A stretch of 64,000 nt of DNA, from assembly GCA_022452285.1 (NCBI GenBank), contig JAKUNG010000010.1, positions 92,275 through 156,274 of the forward strand, written 5' to 3'. Below, piece after piece: positions 27,470 to 35,620 of the stretch; the stretch's first letter is position 1; every line of letters starts with the position of its first letter. Both the position numbers and the translations under genes were made by a program. The notes under the pieces were generated by a model. That model saw nothing but the letters and a program-made list of their open reading frames with translations. It was not told the DNA's origin and searched no databases. This DNA comes from Terriglobia bacterium. GTDB taxonomy: Bacteria; Acidobacteriota; Terriglobia; Versatilivoradales; Versatilivoraceae.

Positions 27470-28984
27470 ATGAGATCTAACATGAATTCTAAACAACCCC
27501 AACTACAAGAACCACCTAAAGCTTTAATCTCAACTAACCCTTTACGCTGGCTTCGGTTTTTTGGTCCAGGAGCAATTTTAGCCTCTGTAACTGTAGGCAG
27601 TGGAGAAATTTTGTTTCCCTCTAGGGGTGGGGCTATTTTTGGTTTTAAAATTCTATGGGTAATTCTCTTTGTGGCGTTACTGAAGTGGATCTTTGTCTAT
27701 TCTAGTATTAGACACATGATCATAAGTGGAGGACATCCTCTAGAGCGGTGGCGAAAACTTCCCGGCCCTAGCGGTTGGTTCCCACTTTTCCTTATCATTA
27801 TCGTTGTTATTGCAACGCCACTGTGGTTTTCTTTTCTGAGTGCATTAACCGGACAGATTTGCAGTACGATTACTGGAATTGGGGATCAATATATTTGGGC
27901 TACAATCTGTGTAGTGGCAGCTATGATTCTTTTATCATTAGGGGGTTATGATTTTCTCGAAAAAACGCAAACAGCTATCCTTGGGTTAATGGTGATTTGT
28001 ATAATTGTGGCTGTTTTTTACGTTTCTCCCCAATGGGGGCAGGTAATCAAGGGCTTCTTCCCACAGGTTTTAAGTTATCCAGACTGGTTATATGGTGTAA
28101 TGCCGCAAATGCGTGACCGTTCAGTCTGGGTTGAGGTTGTTGTCTATTCTTCTGCAATTGGGGGACAAAGCTACGATTACCTGGGGTACCTGTCTTTTTT
28201 GCGTGAAAAAAAATGGGGCTGGAGTCATCTGGAAACTGCTAGTCCAGAGCAACTAAAAACGATTGAGCAGCAAAAAGATCATCCAGCTCGTATTTGGGTT
28301 CGAGCAGCATTTATCGATACGACAGCTAGTTTTTTTATGGTTGTTTTTATTGGGGCTTGCTTTGCTATTTTGGGAAAAATCATTCTTCAACCCAATGAAC
28401 AGGTCCCTGAAGGACTTAACATGCTGACATATCAAGCTGCTTTTTTAACTACCCTGCATCCTTGGTTGCTACCTCTCTATTATTTAGCAGTGTTTCTAGC
28501 TTTTTTTGGCATCCTATATGGAGGTCCAGAACTTAGCTATAGAGTTCTCTTGGAATATTTAAAATCCCTTCCGCGTTTCCGTTCTGGCGTCCCTTTAAAA
28601 CGACTTCGAGCTGGTTGGATTATCTGGGGGTTAGGTGGTGGTGTTATTGTCCTCTGGTGGAGTCGCTTCAACCCTGATGTTAGTCTTCTAGAAATTGTAA
28701 CTCCTGCGGGTATTTATACAGGAGTCCTTTCCTGTGGCTTTTATGCCCTAATAAATGTTTGGGTGGATAGGCATTTTTTGCCAACTTCTATTCGTATGGG
28801 ATCTACATTAGTTGCCCTCAATATTATTTCTGGACTAGTTCTTTCTTGTTTTGGCCTCAAAGCCCTTTGGGACTACGATCCAGTTTGGGGATACGTTGTA
28901 CTGGCACTCTTTTTGGCTGTTTGTTTTGTGTTAGCTTGGAAGATGCGCTTTTTAAATCAAGAGAAATCATCCATAAAAGTTTAG
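27470..28984 (+). CDS. Nramp-fold membrane transporter with a diverged metal site
   Basis: A 504-residue polytopic protein (about 11 hydrophobic helices) of the Nramp/APC type, opening with the FFGPG signature of helix 1. True Nramp metal carriers have D-P-G-N in helix 1 and a Met-Pro-His motif in helix 6. Here the equivalents read G-S-G-E (43-46) and GGQSYDY (about 231-237), so the metal ligands are missing. Related proteins are usually annotated as divalent metal transporters, but an organic substrate is at least as likely. It lies 31 bp after the sialidase-like gene and 48 bp before a sugar isomerase. Confidence 0.75.
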   Translation: MRSNMNSKQPQLQEPPKALISTNPLRWLRFFGPGAILASVTVGSGEILFPSRGGAIFGFKILWVILFVALLKWIFVYSSIRHMIISGGHPLERWRKLPGPSGWFPLFLIIIVVIATPLWFSFLSALTGQICSTITGIGDQYIWATICVVAAMILLSLGGYDFLEKTQTAILGLMVICIIVAVFYVSPQWGQVIKGFFPQVLSYPDWLYGVMPQMRDRSVWVEVVVYSSAIGGQSYDYLGYLSFLREKKWGWSHLETASPEQLKTIEQQKDHPARIWVRAAFIDTTASFFMVVFIGACFAILGKIILQPNEQVPEGLNMLTYQAAFLTTLHPWLLPLYYLAVFLAFFGILYGGPELSYRVLLEYLKSLPRFRSGVPLKRLRAGWIIWGLGGGVIVLWWSRFNPDVSLLEIVTPAGIYTGVLSCGFYALINVWVDRHFLPTSIRMGSTLVALNIISGLVLSCFGLKALWDYDPVWGYVVLALFLAVCFVLAWKMRFLNQEKSSIKV

Positions 28985-29032
28985 TAAGAATGTTAAAAAA
29001 TAGAAATACACTTCTTAAATGAGGAGGGTAGT

Positions 29033-30040
29033 ATGAAACTTGGAGTGATCTCTTCTAACCTAATGCAGTTTGAATTTGAGGAAGGTCTGCGTTATGCAAA
29101 AAAACTTGGGCTTGGTGCGGTAGAGGTAGGAGCCTGTGGACTTGCAAGCAATAAAAAATACTGTGATCGAGAACACCTTGTAAGCCATAGGGATGAAATT
29201 CCAGCTTGGCTGGATGCTTTTGCCAGAAATGATTTAGAGATTAGTGCTCTAATTGGACATGGTGCTCCACTGATGCCAAACAAAGATATAGCCAAAGAGT
29301 ATTCCCGTCAATTTAGACAAACCTGTCAACTAATGGAATGGGCAGGAATTAGGCGAATGACCCTACTAGCTGGTTTGCCAGAGGGAGCCGAAGGAGATAC
29401 CACTCCAGTTTGGGTCACTTTTGCGGATTTACCTTTTTTACGTGATACCGTTGAGTGGCAATGGGAAAAAAGACTTATTCCTTATTGGAAGGAGCATGGG
29501 AAAATTGCTAGTGACCATGGAGTCACTCTATGTTTCGAGATGCACGGAGGAGATCTTATTCATAACCCAATTACATTGAAGAGATTGCATGAAGAAGTAG
29601 GTTCAGTAGTAGCATGTAACTTCGACATTTCTCATGTATGGTTCCAAAGTATTAATCCCGGTGAAGCTGTGCGTTATCTGGGTAAGCTGGTACAGCACGT
29701 TCATGCTAAAGATACCCATATACAGGAGCACAATGTTCGCTTAAGGGGGTTTAATGACTCAACTTCTACCGAATGCCCGGAAAAACGTCCGTGGAATTTT
29801 ACCATTCCCGGTTGGGGACATAATGAATCTGATTGGAAGGACTTTGTGACTGCTCTAGATTTTGTAGGCTATGATCACGTTTTGTCTATTGAGATGGAAT
29901 GTGAATATCTAAATGTTGAGGAAGGTTTAAAGAAATCTGTTGATTTTCTGAAACCTATTCTATTAGAAAAAAAACCTGGTCCTAAATGGTGGGAAATAGC
30001 TGGGATGAGTGATGCCGGAAGCCTATGGAAGGAGGATTAA
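29033..30040 (+). CDS. Sugar phosphate isomerase/epimerase family protein (AP endonuclease 2 fold)
   Basis: A 335-residue xylose-isomerase-like TIM barrel. Likely metal ligands sit at the strand ends: Glu in CFEMHGG, Asp in NFDISHVW, His/Asp in HVHAKDTH and Glu in SIEMECEY. The family includes epimerases, dehydratases and inosose enzymes; substrate not assignable. A near-perfect GAGGAGG site (29021-29027) precedes the ATG. The next gene starts 3 bp after the stop, so the two are translationally close. Confidence 0.8.
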   Translation: MKLGVISSNLMQFEFEEGLRYAKKLGLGAVEVGACGLASNKKYCDREHLVSHRDEIPAWLDAFARNDLEISALIGHGAPLMPNKDIAKEYSRQFRQTCQLMEWAGIRRMTLLAGLPEGAEGDTTPVWVTFADLPFLRDTVEWQWEKRLIPYWKEHGKIASDHGVTLCFEMHGGDLIHNPITLKRLHEEVGSVVACNFDISHVWFQSINPGEAVRYLGKLVQHVHAKDTHIQEHNVRLRGFNDSTSTECPEKRPWNFTIPGWGHNESDWKDFVTALDFVGYDHVLSIEMECEYLNVEEGLKKSVDFLKPILLEKKPGPKWWEIAGMSDAGSLWKED

Positions 30041-30043
30041 GGG

Positions 30044-30742
30044 GTGTCTCTCTCAATCGAGTGGGTTGGATTAGCGTGCTTCCGTCTTTGGAAAAATGGT
30101 AGGCCCTGGCTGGTTTTGGACCCTTATACCCCCTCAGCGGTAGGAGTAGGGGGCCCTGATACCCCTTTTCTCCAAGCAGATCAAATAATCGTAAGCTCTT
30201 TAACTGATAAGGGGCATTCATGCATTAAGATTGTAGAGGGTAATCCTCCAGTGATCAATGCCCTGGACCTGTCCGAAGGATATCAACAAGCTGAAATAGA
30301 CGGTGAACCTATTTTAACAGTTAAAGCTGCAGAAGCTGCTGATCACCCTGAAGGGGCAGATGACAACGCTCTTTTTGCTTTTAAAGCTGAAGATCTCTGG
30401 ATAGTACATATGGGAGACCTTGGCTATGGACTTACCGCGGAACAGCTCAAACCTTTTATTGGTCATTGTGATGTTTTATTGGCTATTGTGGGTGAGAAAT
30501 TGACGTTGACACTTGACGAACTGGATCCAATGATCGATATTTTGAACCCAAGATGGATTCTGCCAATGCATTACTATCTTCCTCCTATTGATGGTGGCAT
30601 GACTCCTCTGGATGGCTTTTTAAAACGTCATCCTCAGGAACCTCTTTTCTTTGTTCGTCATCACACTATTTCTTTACCGATCCTTAGTGTTAATAATCAT
30701 AGACCAACTGTAGTAGTGCTGGAACCCTCAGGTTATCAGTAG
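30044..30742 (+). CDS. UlaG/YtnP-like metallo-beta-lactamase fold protein with degenerate metal motif
   Basis: A 232-residue MBL-fold protein of the short, UPF0173/UlaG-like type. The usual T-H-x-H-x-D-H motif is reduced to S-L-T-D-K-G-H (52-58): both leading His and the Asp are gone. The later HMGDLG and LPMHYY blocks remain. It may bind one metal, another ligand, or be inactive. The start is GTG, supported by GGAGG at 30031-30035 inside the end of the preceding isomerase gene. Last gene of the operon. Confidence 0.75.
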   Translation: MSLSIEWVGLACFRLWKNGRPWLVLDPYTPSAVGVGGPDTPFLQADQIIVSSLTDKGHSCIKIVEGNPPVINALDLSEGYQQAEIDGEPILTVKAAEAADHPEGADDNALFAFKAEDLWIVHMGDLGYGLTAEQLKPFIGHCDVLLAIVGEKLTLTLDELDPMIDILNPRWILPMHYYLPPIDGGMTPLDGFLKRHPQEPLFFVRHHTISLPILSVNNHRPTVVVLEPSGYQ

Positions 30743-30882
30743 AACTAAAATCAAAACAAGAATCTCCTAGATTGATTTTTTTTGAAGAGGTTGACTAACT
30801 GAATATTTGGTTAGGAAATCTAAGTCTTGAAAACTATTTAGGCTCTATATCATCTTAAAGGTGGTATTAGTTAATTAGTGGT

Positions 30883-31659
30883 TTATTCTGTGAATACTTC
30901 CCGAAAACGGTTCATGGCTAAATGATCATCGCTTTGTGGAAAGGCTTCTAATCCAATCACTCCATTATATTTTATCTCTTTAAGCACTGAAACTACGTGA
31001 GGGTAATTAATTTCTCCTGTGCCAGGCTCATGTCGACCAGGGACATCTGCTACATGAATGTGTCCGATCAGTTTTTGATAATCCCTAATTCCTTGAATGA
31101 TATTACCCTCCTCTATCTGGAGGTGGTAGATATCAACTAACATCCGTATTCGGGAACTCCCAACCTGTTCAATCAACCGAGCTGCATCCTCCAGTTTAGG
31201 AAAGGGATAACCAAAGTGGTCAACTTTGGTATTTAGGACCTCGAAATTATAAAAAATATTGTTTTGCTCAGCTACTTCCGCTAGTTCACTTAGACATCGA
31301 TAGGCAGTTATCCATACATCAGCAGGATGTGAGGCGATAGAATGAATGACCTTGCCTTCTTTGTCGAGCTCACCTGTTGCAATGGCCAAACTTCGGCAAT
31401 TAAGTTTTTTGGCGATCTCTAGATTCTTTTTGGTACCGGTAAGGAAAGTAGCTACGCCATCAGGATGGACCATACTCCCTGGACCCCACCCTGGCATTGA
31501 GGCAATCTTAATCTTAGGATCATTACTAATATCTTCTAAGGAGTCATTTTCCCAACCCCACAGCTCTATGGAAAATCCAGCTTTGGCAACTTCTTTAACA
31601 CGCTGTTTGAAGGGGAGATCAGGAAAAAAAGTTCCTTCACAAACTGACAATTCAAACAT
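30883..31659 (-). CDS. Hydroxypyruvate isomerase-like protein (Hyi family)
   Basis: A 258-residue TIM barrel, the same length as E. coli Hyi, with its signature blocks: metal-site Glu in NFEVLN, MLVDIYHLQ, GHIHVADVPGRHEPGTGEINY and GLEAFPQ. Hyi interconverts hydroxypyruvate and tartronate semialdehyde. It is divergently placed from an HpaI/GarL-type aldolase, whose products can include tartronate semialdehyde, so a shared sugar-acid route is plausible. Confidence 0.82.
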   Translation of the reverse strand: MFELSVCEGTFFPDLPFKQRVKEVAKAGFSIELWGWENDSLEDISNDPKIKIASMPGWGPGSMVHPDGVATFLTGTKKNLEIAKKLNCRSLAIATGELDKEGKVIHSIASHPADVWITAYRCLSELAEVAEQNNIFYNFEVLNTKVDHFGYPFPKLEDAARLIEQVGSSRIRMLVDIYHLQIEEGNIIQGIRDYQKLIGHIHVADVPGRHEPGTGEINYPHVVSVLKEIKYNGVIGLEAFPQSDDHLAMNRFREVFTE

Positions 31660-31834
31660 AATTAGCTCCTTTTAATTTGTTACATAATTATTTGTCATTC
31701 CGCTGTTTTGTTTTTCACAGTATTATTTAAAAAGAAATTTATTTGTAGCGGGAAATTTTTCTTCGACCTTATTTTACTTCAAAGAAGGATTAAAAAACCT
31801 ATTTTTGGGTCTACTTTTTCATATAGGGGGATAC

Positions 31835-32608
31835 ATGAGTGGTCGTTTTCGTGAACTACTGAAAAAAAATGAAGTACTTTATGGAGTAATTTGTAGGGAT
31901 GTTTCAATAACGGACTTGGAACTAATGGCTCAGATTGGTTATACAGTGGTTTTTTTGGATCTTGAACATAGTTCACAATCAACAGCTGAGGTTCTGCGTT
32001 TAGGCCGTGTCATTCATCATTTAGGAATGGTTCCATTAGTCAGAATTCCTGAATTGTCTCGATCTCATGTTCAGTGTTTATTAGATGGTGGAATTGAGAT
32101 TTTAACCTTGCCAGATGTTAAAAGTTCTGACCAGGCGTCACAGTTTGTTCAGCTAGGAAAATTTCCTCCCAAAGGCCAACGGGGGATATCTACCTCCTGT
32201 GCTGGAACAAATTTTACATTAGGGGTCGATCCTAAGCAAACTTTGAAAAATGTCAATGAAGGTACTTCACTGATGGTTATGATTGAAAGTGATGAAGGAT
32301 ATCATGCCTTAGACGAAATCCTTGAAGTAGAGGGGATTGATCTCTTAACAATAGGAGAAATGGATTGGTCGGTTAGTTTAGGTATTTTTGGAGATGAGGC
32401 AAAAAGAGTGCTTCGTCCAAAAATAGAGGAGGTTTTGGTTAAGGCTCATAAAAAGGAAAAAATTTTGGCGATGGGAGGTAGTTCACCTGAACAGATTGCT
32501 CACTATCGAAACCTTGGGGTGCGTCTGTTTTTTGTAGGTGTTGACGTGAATCTCAAACGTAAAATACTAGCAGATAGTCTCTCCACTTTTCGGGAAAGTG
32601 TCGGGTAA
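31835..32608 (+). CDS. HpcH/HpaI family class II aldolase
   Basis: A 257-residue TIM-barrel, metal-dependent pyruvate aldolase. Visible motifs are VFLDLEHSSQS (catalytic His region), LVRIPE (Arg), the metal ligand Glu in VMIESDEGY and Asp in IGEMDWSVSLG. Family members split 2-keto-3-deoxy acids into pyruvate and an aldehyde (HpaI, GarL, RhmA). The ATG at 31835 has AGGGGG at 31825-31830; the open frame from 31805 is less likely. Confidence 0.85.
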   Translation: MSGRFRELLKKNEVLYGVICRDVSITDLELMAQIGYTVVFLDLEHSSQSTAEVLRLGRVIHHLGMVPLVRIPELSRSHVQCLLDGGIEILTLPDVKSSDQASQFVQLGKFPPKGQRGISTSCAGTNFTLGVDPKQTLKNVNEGTSLMVMIESDEGYHALDEILEVEGIDLLTIGEMDWSVSLGIFGDEAKRVLRPKIEEVLVKAHKKEKILAMGGSSPEQIAHYRNLGVRLFFVGVDVNLKRKILADSLSTFRESVG

Positions 32609-32689
32609 AATGATCTTCTAATATAGGTGGTGTAACTAACCATGCCTAATAATATTAGTCTCTGGAGATGCTTGCAATCTGAAGAAGAA

Positions 32690-32713
32690 CCGCTGTAAAA
32701 TTGTAGAAACTTC
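32690..32713 (+). repeat. 24-bp leader repeat, copy 1 (upstream of the Sel1 gene)
   Basis: Matches copy 2 (33354-33377) at 21 of 24 positions, ending in TAGAAACTTC in both. It lies 20 bases before the Sel1 start codon, and weaker similarity continues to the ATG (AACA-GTAA...CCATG). Confidence 0.6.
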
Positions 32714-32733
32714 CAAAACAAACAGGTAATACC

Positions 32734-33300
32734 ATGAGGATTCTGAACTACCTCCTAATAGCAGTTCTCTTTCTTGCTGGATGCACCAGTGTGTTTGGAC
32801 AGGACTATTCCAAGAAATCAGTTAAAGAATTGTTCTCACTAGCTGAACAAAGTGATGCTGAGGCTCAATACAATTTAGGGGTGAGGTATGAAAATGGTCG
32901 AGGGGTCAGAAAGAACCAACAGAAAGCTTTTTGGTGGTGGAGAGTAGCTGCTGAACACGGACATCCTCAGGCTCAATACAATTTAGGACAGATGTATGAT
33001 AAAGGTCATGGTGTTCCTCAAAGTTCCCAATTAGCCGTCAGGTGGTACAGAAGATCTGCTGCACAGGGTAATGCTCAGGGTCAATTCTTTTTAGGATTTA
33101 GTTATAAGGATGGTGAAGGAGTTCCAAAGGACCATGTCCTAGCCTACAAGTGGTTCAACCTAGCTGCTGTTCAAGGACAGAGAAGGGCTGCTGAAGTCAG
33201 AGATGAGCTAGCCACATTCATGACACCCTCCCAAATATCTGAAGCCCAGAAACTAGCCAGAGAATTCAAACCTAGAAGTGAAATGCCCCACCGGTTTTAA
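32734..33300 (+). CDS. Sel1-repeat lipoprotein
   Basis: A 188-residue protein with a lipoprotein signal (lipobox LAGC, Cys17) and three consecutive Sel1-like repeats at about 41-76, 77-112 and 113-148 (AQYNLGVRYENGRGV, AQYNLGQMYDKGHGV, GQFFLGFSYKDGEGV). Such repeats form helical solenoids for protein contacts, often at the cell surface. Its untranslated leader resembles that of the tnpB remnant downstream. Confidence 0.85.
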   Translation: MRILNYLLIAVLFLAGCTSVFGQDYSKKSVKELFSLAEQSDAEAQYNLGVRYENGRGVRKNQQKAFWWWRVAAEHGHPQAQYNLGQMYDKGHGVPQSSQLAVRWYRRSAAQGNAQGQFFLGFSYKDGEGVPKDHVLAYKWFNLAAVQGQRRAAEVRDELATFMTPSQISEAQKLAREFKPRSEMPHRF

Positions 33301-33353
33301 ATCCCGATGAAATATTTTTAGTGGACCTGTTAGATCTTGCTCCTCCAAAAAAT

Positions 33354-33377
33354 CCGTTGTAAAATCTTAGAAACTTC
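33354..33377 (+). repeat. 24-bp leader repeat, copy 2 (upstream of the tnpB remnant)
   Basis: Partner of the repeat at 32690-32713 (three differences). It lies 32 bases before the tnpB-like start codon and may be part of an old IS605-type element. Confidence 0.6.
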
Positions 33378-33409
33378 TAACAAAAATCTAACAAGTAAGG
33401 ATCGCTGCC

Positions 33410-33526
33410 ATGAAACGGCTTCAAGCCTATAAGTATGAACTGATGCCTAACGGGGAACAAAAACGGAACATGAGACGTTTTGCCGGATCTAAGCGCGGAT
33501 TGTTACTTTTGTCAAAGCATGCCTAA
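33410..33526 (+). pseudogene. N-terminal fragment of an IS200/IS605-family TnpB (OrfB) transposase
   Basis: A 38-codon frame whose first 29 or so codons match the start of TnpB/OrfB proteins: RLQAYKYELMPNGEQ followed by MRRFAGS. After that the reading runs into unrelated codons and stops inside the 3' end of the convergent aldo/keto reductase gene (15-bp overlap). The zinc ribbon and RuvC domains are gone, so this is a fossil of a mobile element or of its nuclease gene. An AAGGA lies before the ATG. Confidence 0.75.
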
Positions 33527-34369
33527 GGGTACGTCGTAGTCAGGAGCTGGAAAAGCTTGATCAATTATCTCTATGTCTTCTTTCAATAAGTCCCAATCAG
33601 TTGAACCACTGTTTTCATGTACGTGCTGGGTTTTGCTAGCTTTGGGTATTGTGAAAACAGCTGGATTCCTAGTAAGGAAGTTTAAGATGATTTGTCGAAT
33701 AGTTCGACCGCGGCTACTAGCAATTTCACTTAAAAGTTTTCCTCCTTTGCTATGAAGAGAGGGAAAATCTGAGTGTCCAAAAGGGCTATAGGCAACTACG
33801 GAAATTTCTTGAGCAGAACAATAAGGGATCAGATGTCGTTCAATCCCCCGATCTCCGAGGTGATAAAGGACCTGATTACAAAGCAATCGGTGATGATTAA
33901 GTGCTTGTTCAGCTTCCTTTATTTGATCCAAATCAAAATTACTAACCCCAATAAAGCGAATCTTTCCTTGATCAACTAGGGTTTCCATTGCCCTCATGGT
34001 TTCTTTTATTGGGTACTGCCCCTGCCAGTGCAACAAATAAAGATCCAGCCATTCAGTTTTCAGTCTTTTTAGGCTTCGCTCACAAGCTTTCAGTGTTCCT
34101 TTATAAGAAGCATTTTGAGGTAGTACTTTACTAACTAAAAAAACCTCACTGCGTCTTGTACTGATAGCTTCTCCAACTAGTTCTTCAGCTCGACCGTTAC
34201 CATACATTTCTGCAGTATCGATATGGCTTAATCCTAAGTCAAGCCCTAGCCGAAGTGCTTCAATCGCTTTACGTTCTTGGAGTTGATCACCCTCAATCAT
34301 CCATGTACCTTGGCCCAAAACTGGAATTTCAATGTTGGCCCAGCCAAACTTTTTGTTTCGAATAGTCAT
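33512..34369 (-). CDS. Aldo/keto reductase
   Basis: A 285-residue (beta/alpha)8 NADPH-dependent reductase with the full catalytic tetrad D51, Y56 (DTAEMYG), K81 (VSKVLP) and H114 (LLHW), plus the C-terminal cofactor motif (TIPKASKTQHVHEN). Substrate unknown. It is the last gene of a three-gene minus-strand set, 17 bp after the CoA transferase. Its 3' end meets the tnpB fossil. Confidence 0.92.
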   Translation of the reverse strand: MTIRNKKFGWANIEIPVLGQGTWMIEGDQLQERKAIEALRLGLDLGLSHIDTAEMYGNGRAEELVGEAISTRRSEVFLVSKVLPQNASYKGTLKACERSLKRLKTEWLDLYLLHWQGQYPIKETMRAMETLVDQGKIRFIGVSNFDLDQIKEAEQALNHHRLLCNQVLYHLGDRGIERHLIPYCSAQEISVVAYSPFGHSDFPSLHSKGGKLLSEIASSRGRTIRQIILNFLTRNPAVFTIPKASKTQHVHENSGSTDWDLLKEDIEIIDQAFPAPDYDVPLGML

Positions 34370-34386
34370 TGTATTGTTGTTTGTGC

Positions 34387-35616
34387 TTATGAACCAATTA
34401 GAATGGTACCTTCTGATTCTAAACGTTTGATTTCATTTTGACTATAGCCATGCTCTTTTAAAATTTCCAGTGTATGTTCACCTAAAATAGGCGCGCCACG
34501 AGCAGGAGAAGCTGGTGTCAAAGAAAACTTAACGGGCATTCCAAGAGTTTTAACTGATCCTAAACGACTGTGTTGAACTTCCGTTACCATTTTTCGAGAT
34601 CTGACTTGAGGATCAGCATGCATTGAGGCAATGGACAAGACTGGACCTGATGGGATCCCGGCCTGTTTTAATTGATCCAACCAGGTTTGAGTAGTTTTAG
34701 TTAAGAAGTATGGTGACAATATTTCGACTAAGTCATTTAAATTAGTCATGCGAGATGCATTATTTAGGAAACGTTTGTCTTTAGCTAAATGGCTGGCGTT
34801 TAAAACATTTAATAATCGTTCCCAGTTGTTTTGGTTAGCTGCGCCTATATTGATCCAACCATCTTCTGTTTCGAAAGCTTGATAAGGAGCCATTAACGGG
34901 TGGGATGAACCCATGGCAGTAGGGGAAATACCTGTTGCCAGATAGATAGCAGATTGCCAGTAGGTGTGAATAATTCCTGCCTCAAATAATGAAGTGTCAA
35001 CAACTTGCCCTTGTCCAGTTTTTTGCCGATGAATATAAGCTGCTAGAATCCCCATAGCTGCTAAAATTCCAGCTGTGATATCTGTCATTGGAGCCCCTAC
35101 CTTTACTGGAGATCTTCCAGGGCCTTCGCCTGTAATACTCATTAAACCACTCATCCCTTGAGCGATTAGGTCAAATCCTCCTTGGTCCGCGTAAGGTCCT
35201 GTTTGTCCAAAACCTGATAGGGAACAATAAATTAAGCCTGGGTTTTCAGCATTCAACTGTTCATACCCAAGTCCTAATCGATCCATGCTACCCTTTCGAA
35301 AATTTTCAATTAAGATGTCACTATTCGTAGCTAAGTGCTTAAAAACTTTTTTTCCGCTTTTGTGTTTTAAGTTAAGCCCTATACCTCTTTTGTTTCGGTT
35401 CATCATCATAAATGCTGCAGATTCTCCTTGAATTTGAGGAGGAACAGCTCTTCGAGTATCATCTCCTTCTGGAAGTTTTTCTACCTTGATGACATCGGCC
35501 CCCATATCAGCTAACATTAGTCCACAAGTGGGGCCAGCCATTACATGAGTAGCTTCTAGTACTTTTAAACCTGTAAGTGGTCCTGATTGTGAATTAGTTG
35601 ACGAGAAAGAATTCAT
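34387..35616 (-). CDS. Family III CoA transferase (CaiB/BaiF/Frc type)
   Basis: A 409-residue enzyme that moves CoA between carboxylic acids. The family opening GLKVLEATHVMAGPTCG, the MMNRNKRGIGLNL block, the CSLSGFGQTGP segment and the catalytic Asp (D179, PMTDITAG) are present. It begins 4 bp after the enoyl-CoA hydratase stop. With that gene it suggests activation and hydration of a short or branched carboxylic acid. Confidence 0.92.
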   Translation of the reverse strand: MNSFSSTNSQSGPLTGLKVLEATHVMAGPTCGLMLADMGADVIKVEKLPEGDDTRRAVPPQIQGESAAFMMMNRNKRGIGLNLKHKSGKKVFKHLATNSDILIENFRKGSMDRLGLGYEQLNAENPGLIYCSLSGFGQTGPYADQGGFDLIAQGMSGLMSITGEGPGRSPVKVGAPMTDITAGILAAMGILAAYIHRQKTGQGQVVDTSLFEAGIIHTYWQSAIYLATGISPTAMGSSHPLMAPYQAFETEDGWINIGAANQNNWERLLNVLNASHLAKDKRFLNNASRMTNLNDLVEILSPYFLTKTTQTWLDQLKQAGIPSGPVLSIASMHADPQVRSRKMVTEVQHSRLGSVKTLGMPVKFSLTPASPARGAPILGEHTLEILKEHGYSQNEIKRLESEGTILIGS

Positions 35617-35620
35617 CGGT

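Noticed and set aside
31346..31675. 109-codon plus-strand frame
   Set aside because: Antisense shadow of the Hyi-like gene, which has clear family motifs.
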